A stretch of DNA of 64,000 nucleotides. It comes from Ciona intestinalis. Lineage: Eukaryota; Chordata; Ascidiacea; Phlebobranchia; Cionidae. The notes below the pieces were generated by a model. The model had not been told where the DNA came from, did no database searches, and was given only the letters and a program-made list of their open reading frames with translations. How positions within the stretch are numbered: the first letter of the stretch is position 1; each line of letters begins with the position of its first letter. The translations under genes were made by a program, and so were the position numbers. The DNA is taken from assembly GCF_000224145.3 (NCBI RefSeq), contig NC_020167.2, positions 1,478,690 through 1,542,689 on the forward strand, given 5' to 3'. This document shows, piece after piece, positions 49,120-61,100 of the stretch.

Positions 49120-52100
49120 ATGTCTTTTCCTAGAGCGGCATTAAAAAGATTTAATGAAGCGAAAGGTAACGTTATGTTTAAAGTATTATAAAGGCAATAT
49201 CATACATATAGGATTGGATTTTTAATAAGTGAACTACCGAAGTAACAAGGCAGTAAAGTTATTTTTAATTGGCCTTTGGTTCTACACACAATTGCAGCAA
49301 TATATTTTTAAACAAATCATTTTACATAGATTCTGGCCCTCCTCCTGGCCACTACACCGTAAAACAGCCAGAAAAGAACCTTGGAACATTTAAATTTGAG
49401 CATGCTGGTGAAAGATTTAAATCAATGGAGTCAATTCCAGATGAAAGTGTACAAGCTGATAATAATACTTTCACAGCTCCTGTTCCCCCAATAACTAACA
49501 GCAAGAAAAAGTTAAACTTTTCTGGCTCAGAAAATAAAAAGGTGTCTTATACTTTATGGGTCATTTTTAATATTTGCCTTTATTTTTTTTGTTTGAATGT
49601 CAATCTGCAGAGTATGGCAGTTCCTGACGAGATCTCGCGTTTGCAAGAGTGTGCAAAGCATGTACATTTTTCAGCCACGTTAAGAAATGTCATTCAATTT
49701 ATTACGAATTTTTTTCTTTGTTCAATTGGTTGGCATGCGCGGGACAAATTCTCACCACCAATGGTTTTGTAAACAAAATCGCTTGTGCACATGCCATACT
49801 CTGCAGACTGGTTTAAATGTATATTATTAACTTGTTTAATATTTGCATATTTTTTGTTTGAAAGTATATTATTAACTTGACAGCCAGAAAAAAGAAGAAC
49901 ACCAGTGAAAAGTTCACCTAATGTTGTTTCAAAAGAAAAGCAAGCCTATGAAAGGGAGGTTCGTGAAATAACTAAACAACTAAAAATTCAACTCTAAATT
50001 TCCCTAATTAGACTTCAGTGTTCAATTAAACTCTTTTTTCTCTGTAGATTCGTCAGCTGTTACAGCAGTGTAGTGACAGGGAAGCCGACATCAAACGTCA
50101 TAAACTTGAAATCCAGCGGTTTGAGGGAAAAGTTAGCATTCTAACCAAGGATAAGATTTCACTTGAAAGCAATACAAGCCTTATGGAGAAAAGTATAGCA
50201 GCACTGACTAAGAAAAATGAGTTTCTTATAGCTCAGGTAATATATGAGATTGTGAACTTGGGTAGTATGTTTATTATTTAACTATTTTGTCTATACTTGA
50301 AACTCACCTCATCTTTCATTCACAACACATGCTCCTAAAAGTCGCAGATGCTGCTGTTTTATTGTTTACAAAAGCTTTGAGGCAAAAGTCACAAACGTTT
50401 CCATTGGCAACCTTGTGCTGTTTTCCAGAGCTGAGTAAATTAAGTGAATAATATTATGACAATGACAGATAACTAAAATGCAGCTTTTTGTATACAATTG
50501 TTTAGGAAATTATATAACTTTGGTGTTTCTTACATATATTCCGGGAGAATCTGTTTAACTATTTTTAATTTCAGTGTGAAAAAGAGAAGAAAAAGGAAAA
50601 CAGTGAGTTGGACCTTAAAAAACTAAAAACTCAAATTTTGTCAATGAAGCAGGTGAATGAATAAATAATAGGGTTTTATTTATTTAGGCCCGCATTGTGG
50701 CAGGACTGGCAGCAATATTCTATGGTTTTACACCTCACGCCTGCTTATGGGTTACCATATATGTGTAACGAGTCTCGATTCCATATCCTTTGGGCTAGAG
50801 GCAGCTGTTTTACCCACTGCCATGGCGCCTAAGGTGTGCAACAAAATTGTACATAATATATTTCTTAATTTCTATATTGCTAAAGTTTTGTTTTACTTGC
50901 CAGCAAAGTGATAGAGACAAAATGAAAATTGCCAACTTGGAGGCGGACCTGGATGCTGCTAGGTCAAGGATTATGGCTTTGCGAGATGCAAACAAAGTGT
51001 TAGGTCAGTGCAGTATTATAACTGTTAAACAGACATGCAGCTAACATTTTATTAAGCTTTTTAGGCATTGGCTTAATTTTTTTAAAAACAAAAAGGTTGC
51101 CCAAATAAGTTACAATTTTAGTTTCACAACCTTTTCTACCGATGCTTTCTTAACAAACATTAAATGTATTCATATTCAATCACATTGAGTTAAGAAGGCA
51201 GGCCTATATCCAGGAATTAATAAAGGGAGGGCATCACTTTTGAGAAAATGTAAATTATAGTGGTTAATATTAATAATAATAATATTATACAAGCTACATT
51301 GCCACTTACTTAGTAAATAACTCTTGTATACTGGAGTAAAAACAATCCTTTCTTCTCTGTTCCAAAGAACAGCGTTTTTGACTTTCAACTAGTTATTTCC
51401 TGTGTGGTTATGGCTGAGAATTACTGTACACTAACAGCCTACTTCAATCAAAGCACGATTGTAATAAGGACTTGTCACAGTGCAAATTCAAATTCCGCTA
51501 TGGCAGATATCAGATGTTTATATTATCGTTTACCAAGCACGACCAAACTTCTGCGCATAGGTTACCAGATGTCAGTTTAATAAGACAGCCCGATAACAAA
51601 CAGAGGCAACCCACACTCTACACACTATATAATGTATATATGTAAAATGTAAAACCAATAAAAATGATGATGATGTCTAGAAATATCACTGCACAACAAA
51701 ATGTGACAATGCTTTTATTTTACCCCTGCAATACTAGTAGTAATTGTTATTCACATGCAAATAATTGTCACGCTTACAATGAGTGATTTGTATGCAAGTA
51801 ATCGCAATGTAATACTCTCTGCTTTATTGATTGGAATAAGATCGAGTACCAGCTTAAGTGTTGAATATGAGTACGCGTGCGCTATGGCTATATACTATAA
51901 ATTCTATAGTTTGCACTCAAAAAAAGTCTGCTGTTTGCACTTAAATAAATTTTGTAGTATGCACGCTAAATTTGAATTTCGTTTTATTTCAGAGCAACTA
52001 AACCTTGAAATTGAAAAGCATGGAAGTGATGTATCCGTGCAGGTGGAAAGATTACAAGGTTTAAACTATGAAGGGATGTTGATGGTTTTAAATTGATTTT

Positions 52101-55100
52101 TAACTTTGTGAATCTTCCTCAGGATTGGTGGATAAACTCAGAGAAGAAAACGCTCGACTTCAGGATGAAGGAGAAGATACTAAATTAAAGCTCACAGAGA
52201 TTCAAGAAGAGTTTAATGAAAAACTACAGTGTGTGCTCCAAGAACGTATGAAGGAATGTGAAAATAAGACACAGGTTGTTAGAGTTGAAATGGCTTTGAA
52301 TGTGTGAGGTTTTAAATCTAAACCACATGATTTTGATTTTTGTTGGGAAAACATTGATTGGTTGCATCTGGTTTTTATTAATTTAATTTTTTTAACCATA
52401 GGCTGCCAATAAGCAAGTTGCAGAATTGCAAACCAACATACAAGATGCAGATGCAAAGCTTGAGGAATTGTCAGAAACAGTGAACTTATTGCAGTGTGAA
52501 AAGTCTGACATGCATGCAGTGAATGTAAAGTTGCAACAACATATATCTGAAACTGAACAACGATGTGAAACATTTGCTGCAGAGGAAAGGTTAATTGAGC
52601 GTTTTTAAACATTATGAACTTCTATATAAATTGTATGTTTTCCCCTAGTGAGCGAAAAAATGAATTAAAGAAGAGAATTATGGAAGTGGAAACCGCTCAA
52701 GTGGAAATTGAAAATCTTCAAAAGGAATTGAAAGAAAACAAGGAGAAGCATGAAAGGTATGTTCTGTTTTTGAATTATATTACTGTATAGTAAAAATGTG
52801 CACTGGTAAAGTTAAGTTAGCCTATGATGGCTTGTAGAAGAGTTGACTTGGTTTTATGATGCAAATCTATTAGTTTATCAGGATTTCTTGTGTCGGTTAA
52901 CCTGTTAAGAAAAGTTTTAGATTGTACTTTAACACAAACAAATTTATATTAGTACAGTGAGTAGGTGGTGTGTGTTAGTGTAGGCATGCTAGTTTAACAC
53001 TTTATATTAAATGACTCTTATATTAAATGACTCTCACCTAGCATTTAACTAAGTTATACCTGCATTTGTTATAGGGCTGTGTGTTATCACATACTTGTAC
53101 TGCATTTAGTAGTAGATTCATTGCTGAATTCAATTCGTTCTCTTGTACTGTTACATGAATACCTCTCTCTGGCACCACCATGTGAAAGTTGATCAAGAAT
53201 TTCTTTTTCAGAATTGAATCTGATTACCTTGAGTTATATTATCGTGTTACATTGTAGCACACTAACCTTTAAATCTTGAAACAAGAAGTTGAACACATCG
53301 TGTGCGTGCAACACTCTCACACTCTTTGTTAAGTTTGAATCTTCATTGTTGAGGAACAATCGCCTCATTGTCTCTTTACAAGGTACATTCATGCTCTCCA
53401 CAGTGGAGCACCTACTTACACAAAGAGTCCAAATTCAATTGTCATGTCTACTGTAACACCCAAGGTCTATATAACAACATATCACAGATGCTCACCATAC
53501 TTGCATATCAACTGGGAGTTTTAATTCTTTTTCAAGTTTTTCTGCAAGTGCCACCATCAGCTGTGTGCTGTTCGTTTTATCAGGAAAACTTGCTAACACA
53601 ATCTCATTCTTCACCCTAATACCTTCAGAGTCTGTGTGAAGTTTATTTATTTTTTGATACTAGTCAAGCAGGTTACTTTGTTAAGTTTCATTAAAACATT
53701 TTGTATGTATAAAGCCATATGGCATGGATGACAGTATTGAACTAAAAGTGAACTTCATAAGTTATACACCACACACCCACCTAGCATTTTATCTTTTATC
53801 TTCTCAAATATTTCGGTCATTTGAACCTCCAAACCAGCACCCACTGTGGTTTTATAAATAAGTCCCGAATCTTGATACACAGATGTGTGGTCATCATAAC
53901 ATTCCACCAACCAACGTCCTTCAATTGGTTTATTTCTTGGTACTTTGTTTACACCTAGCATTTAACTTTGTTAATATTCTATCACTACATACTTAAGATC
54001 TTAAAAATAATCTTATTTGTTTTTGCTGAAATCTTAACAAAAAAAAAACTGCTTCTAAGTTTCTACCATTTAACATAAAGCTAAACAATTTTTTGAACTC
54101 CTGTTAAAAAATGAACTTTATCCATCCTTAAAGAGTTCAAAAACACCTGAAGTTGGCAATTGGAATAGTGAGAGCATTACGTGTTATTCTTGTATGCATG
54201 TATAAATCTAAACACTAACAGCAAGAATTCACTCGTAGTGATGGTTACATTAGTTTACTGCTTACTCCAACACTACATCTTCACTTACCACATCCAATCA
54301 AGAGAAATTCTTTATAACAATCAAAATCTAATCCAACACCAGCATTCATGTTTTCCACCAACATAGATCCTTTATTACTCTGATTTGCGACTTCTCCTCC
54401 AAGTAAATCTGTTGTGATATCGCAACATAATTTTTCACATACAAACTTACAACATTCTCATACCTGACATCTTGTTTCTTGTATGGAATTGAACAACTTT
54501 TTCATTTTGTTTATCCTCCTTTATTTCTGTATTGCATGGGTGGCCTGACTTGACCTCTTTAGGTTTCCTGTTTTTGCTGTTGCTTCTCATTAACTGTGAA
54601 ATGTATCAACAAAATCCGTTTAAATGCAGTTCATCAGTAGTGTATGCATACGTCATATATGCACTGGTAAGACAATTTTGTTCCAAAGTTAAACTTTCAA
54701 GCTTGCATTACCCGTTTCATATCTTGTTCCAGCTTTATCACATATTCATCTTTTGCCGGAGTTGCACCGTTATAATATCCCCCCAAAGTTACCATATTGA
54801 TTTGAAATGCATTAAGCAACATATAATGTGCCGTCCTGAGCATGGTGTGGTCTAACATAACAGTTAACCCTCTTAGCTTCTCAATGTTACATCTCTCCAG
54901 ACCTTTAATGTTGCTGTAAAGTTTAGAACAGACGTTAAAGTAGTTTCCAGAACTTTCATATTCGTTTTAATTGAGGAGTGTATTATTCATTAAAGTGGTT
55001 GATTTTATACAAATACTGCTGCAAAAAGTATATTGAACAAAAGTCCTTCACTACAAAGTACCTGAAGCAGTCTTTCAATGCTTCCAACAATATTTCTTCC

Positions 55101-58100
55101 AAATTCAAAACTTGTAATTTAATTCCTGCTCTATGAAGGTTGGTAAGTGCACGCTGGTTGGCATAGTGACAGGGATGTGCGAATGAGATTGCCATTCCTC
55201 TACAGTGACTTCCCACTTTTCCACGCAACTGTCGATATACTTGTGTGAAATGCTCCGCACTGATGATGCTTGGACTCTTGTTCACCATTATCTATCAAAC
55301 AATTCAACTTTTTTAAATGAATTCTCATCACTTGGCTGTTACAAAAAAAACTAACAATTTGGTTTCCACACTTATATTTGTGGTGATTATGTAAAATATC
55401 AATTTCCTACCTTTAATGTAAACTCTCCTTTCCACAATAACTTATCATCTGACAGCAAAGCTTTTAATTCTTTTGCAAGTTGAAGCTCTGCATTTTCTCC
55501 TTTATTTTCTCCCCCACGATGGACCTTGCTGTAACTGACATAAGGCCAGGTTGTTGAGTAAATAAATGCATTATGCCATTTAAGTTCACTGGAAAAATTG
55601 TTTCATTGGTCCGCCATGAAACACATGTAGGTTTTATTATGATCAAAAAGTATCAACACACCTTAGAATTCTATCTTGTTTTAAATCGCACTTTACGACC
55701 ACCCGTGTAACATCTGCTTGGTTCTTTGTCTCCACAAAATATTCTTTATACTCACGTAAAGATATTGTAGCTGGCTGCACTGATTTCCACATATTACTAT
55801 GGACAAGCTTAATATTTTAATGTTTCCTTTAACGTATTTGGTACGTTTTAATTGTACATTCTTTCAAATGTACAAATACACCTGTGACTTTCTTTATAGA
55901 GTTTTTATCTTAAACCAATACCTTGTATTCCGTGCCTCAAAACTCTTGCCACAGCCCTAACCCTAAATAGTCATATCATATTTATTGTGTCCCTCTGTTT
56001 AAAATAGCCCTCTCCTGATTGTAAAGCCTACTACATCAGTTTCCTGGCTGTAAATGATAATTTCATTGATAATTTCATTTACAGCATTACATTATATGTC
56101 TGTTGCATAATTCATAGAACAAATTTGCGACATCAATTTATGTTGTGTTAAATTAGCCTATTTATGACATGAAAATTTCATGGTACTGATCACAGGACAA
56201 TGTGTTGGTGAATTTTATTAAGTGCGTATTTAAAAATGATAATGGATAATGTGTGTTGGTAAAGGAAGAAATTCTTACAAATATTACAAAAGTGGAAGTA
56301 TAAAGTGACACAACAGTTCTAAACACGCTGAAATAAACATTGTAAAAGAATAAACACGGCGCAGTTACAAATGCATCATTTTACAAATTCCCTTTTTTAT
56401 GCAAAACTTTGGTTGTCTGTATAGGTTTAAAAAATAATAAAACAGACCCTATTTGGTAAAATTCTAAAACAACTTCTATTATAAAGCTAAGTTTGCAGCT
56501 TCTGCATATCTGTCGTCAAAGTTCCCATTCATTGAATGCTCTGTGCCATCAATGTGTATTCTGATTGCTTTGTTCACCAATCCAAGGGCAGAAGAAAGGG
56601 CCGATTTATCCAACCTTACTACTGCTCTCCCATCGTACTCCAACCTCCCAAGCAGCTTGAAGTTGTCCTCCACATCCTCTAGCATGTCAAGGAGGATATC
56701 TTGAAGATGCATGCACTCGGCAGTGGTGTGTGTTCCATCCTCTTCATGTAATGATGACGGGGAAGCTATGGATGAATTTGGAGAAACAGTTGCTGACTCA
56801 TCCATTGCATATCTAATAGAAGATTCAACTCGAACCTGAAAATATGAAACATTTTTTTAACTTTCATACCTGTATGCCAACCTTCTTAAATTGTGTCTTT
56901 GTCTATTATAAAGATTATTAAGTTTAGCAAGACACCTGATAAGCCAACCTCTCTTGCACCACCTTAAAATTTGTAAACGGCAACAACACGGGTGTCAACA
57001 ATATGTAAAACAGGATTTTTGTAAAACGGCAACAAAATGGTCTTGCAGCCAAACATGACACATGTTAAGCCAACCTTCCTTGTATTATCTACTTACTCTT
57101 TGCAATCCTGCATCCTGTATTCTCTCCATCAGATCATGTTGTAATCTTCGCAGAGATGCACAGAATCCCATGCGATCCGGGTACTCACTAATGACGACCA
57201 TAATCTGTATCACGATCTCTCTGTGATTCGCTAATTCATGAAGAGTCACGTTATCCCCAACCTTTGAAAAAAAAATTATGTAATACAGGACAATTAAAGT
57301 TGTATATGCACATTTTGTTCTATATCAATATTACAACCAATGGGTAAATTTGTGCCCGGGTAAAATAAATTACTTTACATTCCCCCCTCTAAAAACTAAA
57401 AATTTGAATGTTAAAGCCACTGATGTTGAGTTAAAACAGGGTATGGAAATATAAGGTATTGTGTGTTTCATGGTTTATTTTGACCATGTATCATAAGTAA
57501 AATAATGCTCACCAATTTCCACAAGTGATTTGCCATAAGATGAACTTTGTTTTGATTAGATTTGCCATTATTCTCACTACCTTCCATGGAGTAAACCTTC
57601 TCAAATAAAGATTCTTCCTGAAAAAGAACATTAAAAATGTGTCTGTTGAAATTGATGCAAACCATCTATGGGTTACCTGTGTAATTCCTTCTCCTTGTTT
57701 CCTTAAGTTGACTTTAAATTTGGCCCAAATTTCGTCAGAATTTTGTAAAAGAAAATAATCCCTGTAAGTGTTGAGAGAAAAGCCGGTCATTTCTTCTTGT
57801 TGACTTGCTTTCTGGATTGCTACTCCATTCTGATAGCCTAAAAACGAAAATAGCCTAGTCAGGATGTTCATAGATTAGTAATTAAGCATTCAGTTGCCTT
57901 GTTTTACAGGATTGTAATAAACAAAATATTTATTTCTGCTTTGGCATGCTACGGTATTTAATTGGTTTTGCATTTAATTCCTAATTGATAAGGTTTATTT
58001 ATGTTTAGAGTTGGAAAATATTTCATATTCACCTAATATTTCCTGCAGTCTTCTGTTGTGTTCATTGTAATAACCATCGTTATCTACAACTAACACATCT

Positions 58101-61100
58101 TGAAAGTTTGAAATTGCTCGCCTAAGTGTTTGCGCATCAAGGGTCAGTGTTCCCCGACAAGTTTCAAGTTGATCTAGGGACTCCAGACTGTCACTGAGGT
58201 CACCCATCATGCAGTTGATTACTTGTTGAAAACTAAATGAATCAGTGTTAAAAATTTCTTTGAAAAATTTGAAAAATTTCCAAACCTCAGAATTTTCAGT
58301 TTGACTCCTTTTTCATAAAGATTATGCAAACCTTCTCTGTTAAACTTGTTGTCCCATGAAAATGGTTGCACGAATGAGAAATTGATATTCACTTTAATTG
58401 AATGCTTCTTACAGTATTCAAGAAACCCCTGAAACAAAACAATTGCTATCTCATTGCTGCTGTATCAACATATGTTAGATAGTGGATTGGGGGAAGATGG
58501 GCATCTTTTCATTTTATTTTCCCGTCCCATTTGGTAGTAAACAAAGACCATTCAAAGAATTATAAAACTATATTCTCATAACTTCCATATACCGTTGTTA
58601 ATTGTTTAAAACGCGATCAGGATACTTTAATATTATGTGCTAAAGGTGCCCCATCTTCCCCCACACCACTATATATTGTTTAACTCAACCCACTTGAAGT
58701 TGTTCAGCTCCTGCATTGCTTGGACTTCTGCTTGACATCAGTTCAACTGTAACTGATGAATGATCCACCAACCCACCTTCCCTGTGGCCTCCTGTACCAA
58801 TAACTTGTTGGTCAAACTCAAGATCATTCATGCAAGATTATCAAATTTAACCTATGCCTAATGTTTTATTATCTCTTCCTTCAATCAAGCATATGTTTTA
58901 TTAATTTTACCCCAAATTACCTGTCATATCTTTGGTGAAGCAGTTGAACGGGTCCAAACTTTTCCCACCAATTATCTTCCTTGCATAGATCATGTTTTCG
59001 GATCCGCTTTTCTCCGATTGGTAAACAGTTGCCACGAGAAGGCAACCTTTTGCTTTTTCATTCTGTTGTTTCTCACCAGGACAGAGGAAGTAGTTGAGAT
59101 ATTCCTCAAGAGTTAAGCTGGCTGTCATCGCCTTAGCTTGCTTTGCTTTATGATGCTTTCCGTCTCTGTCAAACAAACCATACACGTCAGAAGTTTACCA
59201 GTTAATCATTACACCTTTTGTCTTGTCTGGACCTTGTGTTCTTATTCATATTGAACAACGACAATCCCATTCACGTTTCTCGCCTCGCTTTTGAATCGCC
59301 GCGCGCACTAACCGTTCGCCAACTATTTCTAACCCGGCGTGTCTTGTCGTGCTGTCTCTTTTACAGCCACGATCCATTCACAAAAGCATAACCTAGTTAT
59401 ATTCCACGGTCCACGCACAAAAGGCATCGCGAGAACCGATTGTTTGTTGACCGCATTTCGCGTCGGCATTCACAATAACCGTTTGTGACGTCCAACTCGC
59501 AAACCGTCGGTTCAAACCTAAAATTTCAGGCAAACAACCTCATGTCACGTATATACCCCAAGCTAAACCAATATCGGCGCTATGCCTGTACTATAATTAA
59601 AATCACACGACGTCTTATGCCTTTCGTTACTTATAAAATATTAACAACTATTACTACACGCTCATGTTATGTAATCTCAACCTATCAGACATCGCTATCA
59701 CCACAACACGAACCGCCACAACTTTTACCAGCGCTCTTATCATGCGAACAAACATAGCAACCTTCGTCCCACCAACAGTGATCCCTGACGATCGCCGCTT
59801 CAAGTGCGGTAGCTCATTGTCTGTTGCATCTTTTAAATAAAAACATTTCGATCGAAGCCGCAATATTCCGCACACTACACAACAGACCGGTTTCTCTCCA
59901 CTCGACCGCTTAATACTTAAATTCATATGAAACCCACCAGGGAACTGTTTTATGTTGGCACTATGTGGTTAATATTTGTCGATGACGTCATAGGCGTCCC
60001 GCTGTAGGAATAATAACACGAAAGCGAATCAGATTTTCGCGAAACTTGTTGGAATGTTGATGTACATTCCTTACAAGTTACAACTTATGTTGGTACACCT
60101 GACACATGGCATCGCCATAATCAAACCACAGACAGTTTACATGGTCGCTAGTGGCCACTATTTATCACTTTACAACTAAAAACATAATGGTAAACATTGA
60201 GACTTACCTATTTCGATCCATGGTACTTGCTTTAGTTGTGGCAAGTTAAAATAAACAGGATACTTACGGAGTGCCAAGAATTCGGACCGTCTGCTATTTT
60301 TCCCTTTTTTTCGGCGAGATTCAGCTCCGTTTGTTTTGTTTTTATTGAATGTTTTGCTTGCAGCGTTTTGAAGGAGACTGACGAAAGACGCGCCGAAGCA
60401 CTTGAAGAATCAAGGGCTCTGAATAAGAAGCTAGGTTTGAAATTACGTCATATGACGATTTATTATGAATATAAACCTATATAAAATGTTGCTAAAGCAA
60501 TACTTCCATTTCCCACCGTTAAGTTATTTTAGTCGCCAACAAACGTCTTATGAGCCTATGACGCGTATTATTATATATTACTGTGGGGTAATATGGGACT
60601 CCGTTAGCATCTAAATCCCATATTCCCTGATCGTGTTGTATCCGATTAACAGGGTCATTCTAGAGTCGCTGGGCAACGGTCAGATAATTCTTTAAATATT
60701 GTTTGGTAATGCGACAAGAATACAGTATAAAAACATGTCCCATTCTACCCAACTCTATTATAATAATAAACTGTGCACGCTAAGGTGATGCTTTACAGAT
60801 GCATTGGCGAAATGTGAAGCCGAATTGTCGCAAGAAGTTTCCAACAAAACTTCCGAAACCGAACAACTTCGTGGGCAGCTTGAGTCGGTGACGTCATCTA
60901 AGAACGATTTAGCCCAAGAGGTGGAAACTATAAAAGTATGTGGCGTCAGGGGAGAAGTTTTAAACTGAAATTGCAGGTTTTAAAGTATTTTTTGTAGAAA
61001 GAGCTTGGCTTGCTGCGTGCGGACCACATGGAAAAATCAAAAAAGCTAAACGAAGTGGAAACAGAGAAGAAAACGTTGATGGAACAGTTGGATGATAATA

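Noticed and set aside
52817-55792. Gene B as a pseudogene of gene A
   Set aside because: All twelve exons join in phase with splice signals and the frame stays open for 545 codons, which is not expected after decay.
52817-60221. Genes A and B as active cytidine deaminases
   Set aside because: Neither protein shows an H-x-E together with a P-C-x-x-C pair at the right spacing in any unit, so zinc-dependent catalysis is not supported.
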